From Ilumatobacter sp. (GTDB lineage: Bacteria > Actinomycetota > Acidimicrobiia > Acidimicrobiales > Ilumatobacteraceae): a stretch of 14,113 nt of DNA. The notes under the pieces were generated by a model that ran no database searches, was not told where the DNA came from, and was given only the letters and a program-made list of their open reading frames with translations. A program made the translations under genes and the position numbers. Shown here one piece after another: positions 1 through 7,610 of this stretch. Each line of letters starts with the position of its first letter. The stretch's first letter is position 1. Where the stretch lies: positions 1 through 14,113 of the forward strand of contig JAJCXU010000073.1 of assembly GCA_029263275.1 (NCBI GenBank), written 5' to 3'.

Positions 1-1
1 G

Positions 2-595
2 CCGCCGGGAGCGATCACCATTCCCGTCCTCGGCGCGGACGCTCCGCCGGCACCGGCGTGGCTGCGACGACCCGTCATCGGCCGACACGCGGACCGCGAT
101 TTACCGAGTCATCTCCAGCGCGAGTTGAACGGCATGGCCGCCATCCTGCACGACATTCGCCTGCCGAACACGGCCCACACCCTCGACCACCTCGTGGTCG
201 CACCATCGGGCGTCTGGCTGATCGACACCATGCACGTCACGGGACGCCTCACCCGTCACGACGTGGGAACGCGCCATGAACACGAATTTCGGCTGCTGCT
301 CGACGGAGTCGATCGCAGTTCGATCGTCGACTCTCTCGGCATTCTCCGCCAGGGACGCCATGCAATTGCCGCCATGCGACTCGGCGTGGACGTGCAGACA
401 ACAACGTGTTTGGTCGACACCACGTGGCCGATGTCGGCTCGTCCCTTCCAAGTTCGGAACCACTGGGTCACCTGGCCGCGAGCCCTGACCGACAAGATCC
501 GGTCAACCGGGCTGGTTCCCATTCGCACCGCGCACGAGATCGCCGAGGCGATCTCCGCTGCAGCCCACCTCGGAGCACCAGCCAATACGATGTGA
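2..595 (+). CDS. NERD-domain protein, 5' end cut by window edge
   Basis: The reading frame is open from the first bases of the window to the TGA at 593-595, so about 197 C-terminal residues are visible and the true start lies upstream. TTG at 125 or ATG at 134 are possible internal starts but would cut into the domain. The region LDHLVVAPSGVWLIDT matches the NERD (nuclease-related domain) core, usually 'IDHvvvgp.GvfvIDtK', and the later VRNHWVTWP stretch fits the C-terminal half of actinobacterial NERD proteins. NERD belongs to the restriction-endonuclease-like fold and is thought to act on DNA, but many members are uncharacterised. Here the usual lysine after the second acidic residue is methionine (IDTMHVTG), which may mean no nuclease activity. 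A lipoprotein gene begins at or just after the stop. The family is fairly secure; the function is unknown. Confidence 0.7.
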   Translation, partial: PPGAITIPVLGADAPPAPAWLRRPVIGRHADRDLPSHLQRELNGMAAILHDIRLPNTAHTLDHLVVAPSGVWLIDTMHVTGRLTRHDVGTRHEHEFRLLLDGVDRSSIVDSLGILRQGRHAIAAMRLGVDVQTTTCLVDTTWPMSARPFQVRNHWVTWPRALTDKIRSTGLVPIRTAHEIAEAISAAAHLGAPANTM

Positions 596-603
596 CGGTG
601 CGC

Positions 604-753
604 ATGAAGTCGGTAGTGGTGCTGTTGGCAAGCGTCGTGGCAGTCGTCAGTTGCGGTGCAGCGTCGGACACGCCCATCTACATCGACGACGAAGTCCGCA
701 CTCCGACCACGACGGCACTGATCGTCCCCTTGACCACGCTGCCGCCGCCCTAA
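604..753 (+). CDS. Very small putative lipoprotein
   Basis: This is a 49-residue protein starting MKSVVVLLASVVAVVSCG. It has a short basic start, a run of about 14 hydrophobic residues, and a lipobox-like VVSC with the lipidation cysteine at residue 17. The mature part is only about 33 residues, rich in Thr and Pro and ending LTTLPPP, with no recognisable domain. An in-frame GTG at 592 overlaps the stop of the NERD gene (ATGTGA) and would add MTVR in front, suggesting translational coupling; ATG 604 is chosen because it gives a compact signal peptide. It is probably exported and anchored to the membrane. Function is unknown. It is short enough that chance coding cannot be excluded, but the signal peptide and lipobox at the right position argue for a real gene. 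Confidence 0.5.
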   Translation: MKSVVVLLASVVAVVSCGAASDTPIYIDDEVRTPTTTALIVPLTTLPPP

Positions 754-811
754 CCGATCGACGACCCTCTGGGGCTGCCTCATTCGGTCCCTGGATAGCG
801 CGGCTCGTAGG

Positions 812-2236
812 GTGCCAGCGGTGCAGTATCGGACGCGAGTGATGGTTGTGTACGTCCTCGCTCTGTTCATGACCGTGATGGACGGCACGATGGTCAACGT
901 CGCACTTCCGACGCTGGCCGAGGAGTTCGACGTTGCGTCCACCGACATCGAGTGGGTCGCAGTCGGGTACCTGCTCAGCCTTGCCGCCGTCATCCCCGTC
1001 GCCGGCTGGCTCGGCGACCGGTTCGGGTCCAAGCGGGTCTTCATCACCGCGCTGACCGTGTTCATCGCTGTGTCGCTGGGCTGCGGCGCCGCCCAGACGC
1101 TCGATCAGTTGGTGGCGCTGCGCGTTCTGCAGGGCATGGGTGGCGGACTCCTCACCCCGGTCGGCAGCGCAATGCTCTTCAGGGCGTACCCAATGGCCGA
1201 TCGGGCCAAGGCCGCGATCGGCGTGCTCAGCGTCGTCGTGATCGCCCCAGCTGTCGGCCCGGTGCTTGGCGGCGTGCTCGTCGATCAGACCTCCTGGCGG
1301 TGGATCTTCTTCATCAACGGACCCATGGGCGCCGCTGCGGTCCTGCTCGCAATACTGTGGCTCCGCTCCGACGACGGCACGGAGACCAGCGCGGCAGGCC
1401 GATTCGACGCTCCCGGATTTGTCCTGTCCGCGATTGCCGTGAGCGCGTTGATCTACACCTTGACAATCGGTCCGGAGCAGGGATGGGCATCGACGCGAGT
1501 GATCGGCTTCGCCGTCGTTGGCATCACTGCGGGCGTCGCGGCCATCACCGTCGAGCTTCGACGGCGCGATCCGATGCTCAAACTCCGGCTGCTGAGCGAC
1601 CGCCACTTCCGCACCATCAACATCGCCGCACCGTTCGTCTACGCCGGCTTCTTCGGGTGGATCATCGTCGTGCCGCTCTACATGCAAACACTGCGCGGCT
1701 TCTCCGCGACGTCGAGTGGTCTTGTCCAAGCACCACAGGCGATCGGCGTGTTTCTCGTGTCGAACCTGATCGGTCGGCGCTTGTACACCGCCATCGGGCC
1801 ACGCCGGTTGATGATCGTCGGTTCGCTCATCCACGCCGGGTTCACTGCGTCGTTCGCACTGGCCACTCTGACCACGCCCATCGGTGTCCTCGCCGCGCTG
1901 TCCTTCGGCCGCGGCGCGTCGGTTGGCATGGTGTTCATCTCGATCCAGACCGCCGTCTATGCCACGACGTCGTTGGCCGACACCGGACGCGCCACGTCGG
2001 AGTTCAACACCGTTCGCCAGATCGCCTACACGAGCGGCGTCGCCGTAGCGATCACGGTGATCGCCGCCCGCCTCTCCACCGTCGGCGGCGACGGTGCCGC
2101 AGCCGCCGATCGACTCGGCGCATACCAGTGGGGATTCCTCACCTGCGGTCTTCTGATCGTGCCCGCGGCAATCGGCAGTTGGTTCCTCCGCGACAACGAC
2201 GTCGCTGCGACCCGCGGCCTCGAGCCAGCTAGCTGA
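812..2236 (+). CDS. MFS transporter, DHA2 (EmrB/QacA) drug:H+ antiporter family
   Basis: This 474-residue integral membrane protein has the 14-helix layout of the DHA2 family, which exports drugs and other hydrophobic compounds in exchange for protons. Helix 1 carries the DHA2 signature MDGTMVNVALP (residues 23-33, with the membrane-embedded acid D24). Motif A, GWLGDRFGSKR, is at 65-75 after helix 2. RVLQGMGGG at 104-112 is motif B with its arginine. The antiporter motif C is the Gly/Pro-rich APAVGPVLGG around 145-154, followed by the family's SWRWIFFINGP at 161-171. Length is normal for the family. GTG 812 is used because it keeps the basic RTR before helix 1; ATG 842 is an alternative. It overlaps the end of the opposing metallophosphoesterase by 8 bases. 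The substrate cannot be inferred. Confidence 0.9.
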   Translation: MPAVQYRTRVMVVYVLALFMTVMDGTMVNVALPTLAEEFDVASTDIEWVAVGYLLSLAAVIPVAGWLGDRFGSKRVFITALTVFIAVSLGCGAAQTLDQLVALRVLQGMGGGLLTPVGSAMLFRAYPMADRAKAAIGVLSVVVIAPAVGPVLGGVLVDQTSWRWIFFINGPMGAAAVLLAILWLRSDDGTETSAAGRFDAPGFVLSAIAVSALIYTLTIGPEQGWASTRVIGFAVVGITAGVAAITVELRRRDPMLKLRLLSDRHFRTINIAAPFVYAGFFGWIIVVPLYMQTLRGFSATSSGLVQAPQAIGVFLVSNLIGRRLYTAIGPRRLMIVGSLIHAGFTASFALATLTTPIGVLAALSFGRGASVGMVFISIQTAVYATTSLADTGRATSEFNTVRQIAYTSGVAVAITVIAARLSTVGGDGAAAADRLGAYQWGFLTCGLLIVPAAIGSWFLRDNDVAATRGLEPAS

Positions 2237-3038
2237 TCTCGGACCAGGCCGGTGTGAACGGCGTCTCACCGGTGTCGACGTATCGGGTGTGCGCAACGAT
2301 GGCGTTGCCGTCAATGCGCCAAATGCGGTAGCCGGCCGGGTCACGAATGACCTGCAACGGACCGTCAGGGGCCAGGTCAAGGGCAACGTGTACCGCTGTG
2401 GAGATCCCGACCTCGGCGGGGACGCCCGCGACCATCGAACTCATCGGCCGGTGCATGTGTCCACAGATGATGCGATCGACGTGCACATCCGCGACGACGG
2501 AGACGAAACGGTCGAGACCGACGAACCCCGCAGCATCCATCCAGTCGATTCCCGTGGCGAACGGTGGGTGGTGCATCGCCAACAACGTGGGCCCCGCGTG
2601 CGGATTGGAGAGAGCGGTACGCAACCACTCCTCACGGCCCGGATCGAAGAGTGCGCCTGGCTCACCGGGGATCGTGGTGTCGAGACCGATGATGCGAACG
2701 CCCTCGACTTCGACGACCCAGCTCAGATGACCGTCGCCGCTCGGCCAGGGATGCTCAGGAAAGCACCGTCGCAGGCCGGCACGCGTGTCGTGATTTCCGG
2801 GAATCGGCAGGATCGGCACGTCGAGCGGAGCGATCACTTCGGCGAGCTGGTCGTATTCGGCATCGCTCCCCCACTGCGTCAGGTCACCCGTCGCGAGGAC
2901 TGCATCCATCGCCGGCGACTCATCGACGATGGCGGCAACGGCCGCTGCCGCGCGTCCGTTGTTGTCGACGTACAACACCTCGTCCGTCCCTTCAGCGACG
3001 ACATGCATGTCCGAGAGCTGCGCGAGATGCACCAACAT
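2229..3038 (-). CDS. Class III metallophosphoesterase, CpdA-like (cyclic-nucleotide phosphodiesterase family)
   Basis: This is a 269-residue cytosolic enzyme with all the calcineurin-like metal motifs in order: DMH (D10, H12), GDLTQWG (D52), GNHD (N82, H83), MHHPPF (H156/H157) and GHMHR (H194, H196). This set and the overall length match the CpdA/Icc group, which hydrolyses 3',5'-cAMP or related phosphodiesters at a two-metal centre. Actinobacterial members vary in substrate, so cAMP is only a suggestion. The frame extends upstream to 3101, but that start would overlap the divergent sulfurtransferase gene and adds a basic segment with no homology. ATG 3038 places the first beta strand (LVHLAQLSD) right after the start. 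It shares a 44-base intergenic region with the sulfurtransferase and converges on the MFS gene. Confidence 0.88.
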   Translation of the reverse strand: MLVHLAQLSDMHVVAEGTDEVLYVDNNGRAAAAVAAIVDESPAMDAVLATGDLTQWGSDAEYDQLAEVIAPLDVPILPIPGNHDTRAGLRRCFPEHPWPSGDGHLSWVVEVEGVRIIGLDTTIPGEPGALFDPGREEWLRTALSNPHAGPTLLAMHHPPFATGIDWMDAAGFVGLDRFVSVVADVHVDRIICGHMHRPMSSMVAGVPAEVGISTAVHVALDLAPDGPLQVIRDPAGYRIWRIDGNAIVAHTRYVDTGETPFTPAWSEIS

Positions 3039-3046
3039 GGTGCTGC

Positions 3047-3076
3047 TGACCGTAGTTCGCCGAATGCGAATACTGT
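3047..3076 (+). promoter_or_regulatory. Probable promoter for the sulfurtransferase gene, leaderless
   Basis: TACTGT at 3071-3076 fits the -10 consensus TANNNT and ends six bases before ATG 3083, so transcription would begin at the start codon itself. A weak -35-like CTGACC lies at 3046-3051, about 19 bases upstream. There is no Shine-Dalgarno sequence before this ATG. Confidence 0.4.
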
Positions 3077-3082
3077 CGATGC

Positions 3083-3910
3083 ATGGATCACTCGCTGCCA
3101 CCAGTCGTCTCCGCAGACTGGTTGACGGGCCAACGATCGATCGTCATCGTGCACGTCGGGACCACGATGTCCGGTCGGGACCCCGCTGCGGACTACGTCG
3201 ACCGTCGCTTGCCCGCGGCCCGCTACGTCTCACTCGACGATGACCTCGCGGCACCACCGGCCCCGATCGAGGGGCGCCATCCGCTGCCGACGCCGACGGC
3301 ATTCGCGGCGGTGCTGAACCGGCTCGGCGTCGACGCCAAGTCCAGCGTGGTCGCGTACGACGACAGAAACGGAGCATTCGCGGCACGACTGGTCTGGATG
3401 CTGCGCATCATCGGGCAGCCGGCCGCGCTGCTCGACGGGGGCATCGCCCTCTGGCCGGGACCATTCGAGTCGGGGCCGCCCGATCGCGCTGACGCGGGAC
3501 TCGACCGGCAGGCCGTGCCGTGGCCGGTTGAGGCGATCGCAAACGCTGACGACGTTGCCGCGCACATCGAGAGCGGCGGCGTGGTCATCGACTCTCGAGA
3601 TCCGCAGCGATTCGCCGGCGAGATTGAACCGATCGATGCCGTTGCCGGGCACAGTCCCGGTGCGATCAACCTGCCGTTCGTCGACAACATCGCTGACGGC
3701 CGCTGGCGCGACACTGCTGATCTCACCGCCAGGTTCGCCGTCGCAGCGAACGACCCTCAGGCGATCGTCTACTGCGGGTCAGGAGTCACGGCATGCCACA
3801 ACGCTCTGGCGATCGAGGCCGCGGGCCAACCGCTCCCGCGCGTCTTCGTCGGTTCCTGGTCGGGATGGTCGACCGACCCTGAGCGCCCGGTCGCGACTGA
3901 TGCTCGATGA
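3083..3910 (+). CDS. sseA: Two-domain rhodanese sulfurtransferase (thiosulfate / 3-mercaptopyruvate type)
   Basis: This 275-residue protein has two rhodanese domains. The N-terminal, non-catalytic one covers roughly 10-125 and shows the family's AYDDRNGAFAARLVWMLR and LLDGG segments. The C-terminal one covers about 150-270, with VIDSRDPQRFAGEIEP, the linker AGHSPGAINLPF, and the active-site loop CGSGVTAC, in which C231 carries the persulfide. A loop reading CGSGVTA is typical of mercaptopyruvate/thiosulfate sulfurtransferases of the SseA type, which move sulfane sulfur from a donor to cyanide or thiols. The terminal GSWSGWSTDPERPV is also characteristic. Start ATG 3083 has a TANNNT box at exactly -12 to -7, suggesting a leaderless transcript. 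The stop overlaps the start of the VanZ-like gene by four bases (ATGA), so the two are probably co-translated. The choice between thiosulfate and mercaptopyruvate is not settled. Confidence 0.88.
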   Translation: MDHSLPPVVSADWLTGQRSIVIVHVGTTMSGRDPAADYVDRRLPAARYVSLDDDLAAPPAPIEGRHPLPTPTAFAAVLNRLGVDAKSSVVAYDDRNGAFAARLVWMLRIIGQPAALLDGGIALWPGPFESGPPDRADAGLDRQAVPWPVEAIANADDVAAHIESGGVVIDSRDPQRFAGEIEPIDAVAGHSPGAINLPFVDNIADGRWRDTADLTARFAVAANDPQAIVYCGSGVTACHNALAIEAAGQPLPRVFVGSWSGWSTDPERPVATDAR

Positions 3911-4392
3911 CGCTCAGGCATCGGCCGAGCCTGGGCGTGCGCAGCGCCATCGCGCTCGTCGCGTTCTGCCTCGTCGTTGCCAATGCCATGGTGCTGCTGT
4001 CCGATCGAGCGCCCGGGGTGCTGCGGTCCGTCTTCGGTGACTTCGCTCGCCGAGTCAGCCAGCGGATCGACGCAGGCGGCAGCGCGGAGGCCGCTCTCGG
4101 TGCACGCGACCTCGGTGGCGACTCGATCGTCCACTTCGGCCTCTGGGCGGTCGCCATGGCGGTCGTCGGCTTCGCTGTGTGGTCGTGGGCCGGGCTGCTC
4201 GTCGCCTCGTTCACGGTTGCAGCAACGAGCGTCGCCCTCGAGATAGCGCAGGGCCGTTACACGTCGTCGCGCGCCGTTGAGGCCAGCGACGCTGCGTTCA
4301 ACCTCCTCGGTGTCACCGTCGGCGCAGGCGTGGCCGCCGTCGCGTATCTGAGCGTCGAAGCCGTGGGTCGGCTGATCAGCCCACCGGACTGA
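3907..4392 (+). CDS. VanZ-like family membrane protein
   Basis: This 161-residue protein has about four membrane segments (roughly 12-32, 76-95, 97-113, 132-151). It carries the conserved VanZ-like pattern: D72 and H76 in DSIVHFGLW, E112 and Q115 in LEIAQG, SR at 121-122, and D128/N132/G135 in SDAAFNLLGV. VanZ in glycopeptide-resistance clusters gives low-level teicoplanin resistance, but most VanZ-like proteins are stand-alone and of unknown function, so resistance should not be assumed. The start overlaps the sulfurtransferase stop (ATGA), so expression is probably coupled. Its 3' end overlaps the opposing EamA gene by 17 bases. The family is fairly secure because the D-H, E-Q and D-N-G residues are all present; the role is unknown. 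Confidence 0.75.
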   Translation: MTLRHRPSLGVRSAIALVAFCLVVANAMVLLSDRAPGVLRSVFGDFARRVSQRIDAGGSAEAALGARDLGGDSIVHFGLWAVAMAVVGFAVWSWAGLLVASFTVAATSVALEIAQGRYTSSRAVEASDAAFNLLGVTVGAGVAAVAYLSVEAVGRLISPPD

Positions 4393-5302
4393 GCAACGGT
4401 TCAGCGTCAGGCTCGGTCTGACGAACGAGCCACACCACCGAGGTCAGGATGACGGCGCCACCGAACAGCGTGGCGATGCCTGGTGTCTCGCCCGGCCAGA
4501 TCCACACCCAGAGCGGCGCCAACACCACTTCGGTCATCAGCAGCAGCGGGATCCGCGCCGCGGCGACCGAGCGATGTCCGAGGTTGAACATCGGAAGGCC
4601 GATGCCGAGCGACATGCCACCGGAGATCGATGCCATCGCGACATCGCGAGCGGAGATGCCGATGCCGCCATCTCCCACCAGCGCGGCGGCTCCGGCGCCG
4701 ACCGTCAACATCACGCTGGCGATCAGCGCGGGCACGACAGGGTCGATCGTGGTCATCGAGCGCATCAGCACGCTGTAACAGCCAACCGCAACGGGAATGA
4801 TCGCAGCGAACAGCAGTCCGAAACCGGACCCCACGCTCAGGCTCGCTCCGACGGTGATCCCCACGCCGGTGGCCGTGAGCCCGATGGCCACGTAGGTGGA
4901 ACGCGCCACCTTCTCCCGGAGGAACAACCACCCGAAGACGGCGGCGAACACCGGCGAGGCCGCGAGCAACGACAACGTCGTCGCGGCGGTCGTTCCTGCA
5001 AGCGCCAGGATGTACAACATCGACGTCGCCGCGAGGACGACACTTGCAGCCCACGTCGTCCGTGTGATCCCCGCGAAGCTGACGGGGCGACGACCACGCC
5101 GCACAACAATCAGCAGGAGCATCGCGAGTGCGGTCGACAAGCCTCGATACGTGAGGAACTGGAAGTCGGTGGCCCCTTCGACGCCCGCGTAGGCGATCGC
5201 GGTGAAGCTGAATGCCACGCCCGCACCGGCGACGAGTACTGCTCCTTGTCGTTCGGTCAGTGCCCCCTCACCCGCGAATGCGTGTGCGACAGCCCGGAAC
5301 AT
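4376..5302 (-). CDS. EamA-family (DMT superfamily) transporter
   Basis: This 308-residue integral membrane protein is made of two repeats of five helices, the normal EamA layout of ten. The first repeat ends with the typical TTAATTLSLLAASPVFAAVF and the LREKV segment around residue 130, and the second with RIPLLLMTEVVLAPLWVW followed by a Gly-rich last helix. The conserved glutamate in the second-repeat TEVVLAP segment is present. Family members export amino acids, nucleotides or other metabolites; the substrate cannot be read from sequence. ATG 5302 is supported by a TAGGCT box at exactly -12 to -7. The N-terminal 18 residues are cytoplasmic-like. It converges on the VanZ-like gene and diverges from the NERD helicase. 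Confidence 0.85.
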   Translation of the reverse strand: MFRAVAHAFAGEGALTERQGAVLVAGAGVAFSFTAIAYAGVEGATDFQFLTYRGLSTALAMLLLIVVRRGRRPVSFAGITRTTWAASVVLAATSMLYILALAGTTAATTLSLLAASPVFAAVFGWLFLREKVARSTYVAIGLTATGVGITVGASLSVGSGFGLLFAAIIPVAVGCYSVLMRSMTTIDPVVPALIASVMLTVGAGAAALVGDGGIGISARDVAMASISGGMSLGIGLPMFNLGHRSVAAARIPLLLMTEVVLAPLWVWIWPGETPGIATLFGGAVILTSVVWLVRQTEPDAEPLLSPVG

Positions 5303-5308
5303 CCACAG

Positions 5309-5314
5309 AGCCTA
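5309..5314 (-). promoter_or_regulatory. -10 box of the EamA transporter gene, leaderless start
   Basis: Read on the minus strand, TAGGCT fits TANNNT and occupies positions -12 to -7 relative to ATG 5302, so the transcript would start at or next to the ATG. No Shine-Dalgarno sequence is visible in front of this ATG. Confidence 0.4.
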
Positions 5315-5336
5315 GGTATGGCTGCGACATCGATCC

Positions 5337-5353
5337 GGGTGGAATTGCCACCC
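5337..5353. promoter_or_regulatory. Perfect 6-bp inverted repeat between divergent genes
   Basis: GGGTGG and CCACCC are separated by AATTG. The element lies 34 bases upstream of the EamA start and 73 bases upstream of the NERD-helicase start, a position suited to an operator acting on either gene. A chance hairpin in GC-rich DNA is also possible. Confidence 0.3.
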
Positions 5354-5426
5354 TGAAGGGCGCCTCGATTCCGCCACTCGTCTTCGTTTCCTCAAGATCG
5401 AACGAAATCGCGTCGATAACAGGCAT

Positions 5427-7583
5427 ATGGCCCTGCTTCGCCCACCGCTGCACCAATTCGACCAGTTGACGCAGCCACTCAACGAGTCCGAAATGGCCGC
5501 TGCTCAGGCGCTGGCCCAACTCGACGACGGCTGGACTGTGTATGTGCAGCCCAAAGTGGCGCTCGATCGGCCCGATTTCGTCGTCGTCCACGAACTGCTT
5601 GGCGTGTGCGTCATCGAAGTCCGCGACTGGAACCCCGAGGCTGCCCGGCCAGCACACGACGACCCGCGATTCATCGCCGCCCGCACGCGATCGGTCATCT
5701 TCGACCAGTTCTTCGCCTTGCCGAGCGACGGCACCGAAGTCACCGAGGCAGTCCGCGCTGCCGTCGTCCTGCCGCGTTGCACCCAAGAGCAGACCGGACA
5801 ACTGCTCGGCGCATCGGAGGCCGAAGGCGGCGAACGACACGTCGAGGTCTGGGGTGGCGACGGGCTTCGCGATCAGCTCGACCGACTCGTTCGAGGCACC
5901 GGCTGTGCCCATCCTCGCCCCGAGTCGATCACACGGCTTCGCGATCACCTGGTCCCATCAGAGCTCCCATCAGTCCGGCCTGCGCCGTTCCCACGAAGTG
6001 CGGGCGCATTCGAGATCGAAGTCAACAAGCAGGGCGGGTCCGTGCGTCGAGCGCGCGGCGGCGCCGGCAGTGGGAAGTCCTTCGGCCTCGCGGCTCGCGC
6101 GGCCCACCTCGCGGCGCAAGGCAAGCAGGTGTTGGTGCTGTCGTTCAACGTCACGCTGGCCAATCATCTGCGGACAATGGTCACCGATCGATGCGCCGAG
6201 TACGGCACCAATCCGACGCGCGTGACGTGCACCAACTTCCACTCGTTGTGTACCCGAATCGTGCAGGACGCCGCACGTGTCGGCATCGAGCCGCCCGCTC
6301 CTCGCGGCGTCCGCTGGACCACAGCGATCGTCAAGAAGGCAGAAGGCGTGCTGAGCGCTGGGATTGTGCCGCGCTACGACGCTGTCCTCGTCGATGAAGG
6401 GCAGGATTTCGAAGCGGGATGGTGGCACCTCCTTCGCGAGCATCTCATCGTTCCTGGCGGCGAGATGTTGCTCGTCGCCGATCCGACGCAGGATCTCTAC
6501 GACCGAACCACGTGGCACAACGACGAAGACATGCGTGAGGCTGGCTTTGACGGTGACTGGCTCGAACTCGACGGTTCATACCGACTGCCAGCAGATCTCG
6601 CCAAACATGCCGCCGACTTCGCCGCACATCGTGTCGGCGGCCAGCCGATCATCACCATTGCTCCGGAAGACCTGGCCGAGGTCAGCGGTGCATCACATGG
6701 GTCTCTGCGGCTGTGGCAGAACGTCGACCGTGTCGGCGACCTCGGCACCGCTGTCGGGCGTGAAGTGGTCAGGTTGCTCAAACAGCACCCGATCCTCCAA
6801 CCGGCAGACGTCGCGTTCATCTGCGAATACCACCACGACGGTGTCGCCGCGGTGCGCGAAATCGAAGCAGCCGGGTACCCGGTCCATCACATCTTCAGTC
6901 GCGATCCTGACGACGCCCGACGGCGCCGCAAGTACCGGTTCTCACCACAGGCCGATGCGATCAAGGGCAGCACGGTCCACAGTTTCAAGGGCTGGCAGAC
7001 CTCGGTGCTCGTCATGGGAATCGGTCTCGAGTCCAAGTCGAAGCGGATGGCGTATGTCGCGATGACCCGCGTCCAGAACCACCCCACTCGCCCAGCCGTG
7101 CTGTCAGTGGTCAATGCCGACAAGCACCTCGACGACTTCGGCGCCACCTTCGCCGGCACGCCCGACATCCCAGCATCATCTGCACAGCCCCCGGCTGCGC
7201 AACCACAACCGCAACCACAACCACAACCACAACCGGAACCAGCCCCGGCGCCAGCGACTTCGGCACTAGCCCCGGCACCGGTCGTTGGGACGACTGCAGT
7301 TGCAGAACCTGCGCAGCAAGCACCAGATGCACCGGACACGGCGTTGCCCGAAGTGATCTCGATTCCCCCGTTGCCCTCGACACCGCTGATCGCGCCGACA
7401 CCCAACCCGCCAATGCCGTCCGGCCCGCCGCGGGACATGGCGCCGCCGGCAGCAGCGCCCGCACCAGCTGCATCGACGGCACTGCCGCCCCCACCGCCGC
7501 CCACGCCAGCACCGACAGCCGGGTCAGCACCCCTGGCTCCGCCGACCGTTTCCTGGGACGCGCCAACGGCAGTCACCGACTGA
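5427..7583 (+). CDS. NERD domain fused to superfamily I (UvrD-like) DNA helicase, with proline-rich tail
   Basis: This is a 718-residue fusion. Residues about 20-110 form a NERD domain, with the acidic RPDFVVV (D50) and VIEVRDW (E64), where the usual lysine is arginine (R66). A superfamily I helicase core follows: Walker A GGAGSGKS (211-218), motif Ia-like VLSFNVTLANHLR, TNFHSLC (269-275), Walker B LVDEGQDF (321-328), motif III LLVADPTQDLY (348-358), motif IV GSYRLP (383-388), motif V STVHSFKGWQ (515-524) and motif VI YVAMTR (543-548). Such proteins are predicted to unwind DNA and possibly cut it, but few have been tested. Residues 580-718 are low complexity, mostly Pro, Ala, Gln and Thr, including a QP run at 592-602; this tail is unusual for the family. 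The Gfo/Idh/MocA gene follows after 27 bases. No good ribosome binding site is seen before ATG 5427. Confidence 0.88.
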   Translation: MALLRPPLHQFDQLTQPLNESEMAAAQALAQLDDGWTVYVQPKVALDRPDFVVVHELLGVCVIEVRDWNPEAARPAHDDPRFIAARTRSVIFDQFFALPSDGTEVTEAVRAAVVLPRCTQEQTGQLLGASEAEGGERHVEVWGGDGLRDQLDRLVRGTGCAHPRPESITRLRDHLVPSELPSVRPAPFPRSAGAFEIEVNKQGGSVRRARGGAGSGKSFGLAARAAHLAAQGKQVLVLSFNVTLANHLRTMVTDRCAEYGTNPTRVTCTNFHSLCTRIVQDAARVGIEPPAPRGVRWTTAIVKKAEGVLSAGIVPRYDAVLVDEGQDFEAGWWHLLREHLIVPGGEMLLVADPTQDLYDRTTWHNDEDMREAGFDGDWLELDGSYRLPADLAKHAADFAAHRVGGQPIITIAPEDLAEVSGASHGSLRLWQNVDRVGDLGTAVGREVVRLLKQHPILQPADVAFICEYHHDGVAAVREIEAAGYPVHHIFSRDPDDARRRRKYRFSPQADAIKGSTVHSFKGWQTSVLVMGIGLESKSKRMAYVAMTRVQNHPTRPAVLSVVNADKHLDDFGATFAGTPDIPASSAQPPAAQPQPQPQPQPQPEPAPAPATSALAPAPVVGTTAVAEPAQQAPDAPDTALPEVISIPPLPSTPLIAPTPNPPMPSGPPRDMAPPAAAPAPAASTALPPPPPPTPAPTAGSAPLAPPTVSWDAPTAVTD
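7200..7235 (+). repeat. Hexanucleotide microsatellite CAACCR x6 inside the helicase gene
   Basis: Six uninterrupted copies of CAACCA or CAACCG encode six Gln-Pro pairs in the helicase tail. A six-base unit keeps frame whatever the copy number, so tail length could vary without breaking the gene. Confidence 0.9.
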
Positions 7584-7610
7584 CCACCGCGTTCGGGCGA
7601 GACTGCTCGA

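Noticed and set aside
647..2386. A 579-codon open frame on the minus strand across the MFS gene
   Set aside because: It is the mirror of a gene with clear transporter motifs; the translation is rich in Arg, Gly, Asp and His without any domain, as expected from antisense high-GC frames.
2289..3125. A 278-codon plus-strand frame across the metallophosphoesterase gene
   Set aside because: The opposite strand has all five calcineurin-like motifs in order; the plus-strand translation shows none.
3907..4392. Glycopeptide resistance by VanZ
   Set aside because: No van genes are nearby, and VanZ-like proteins are common outside resistance clusters.
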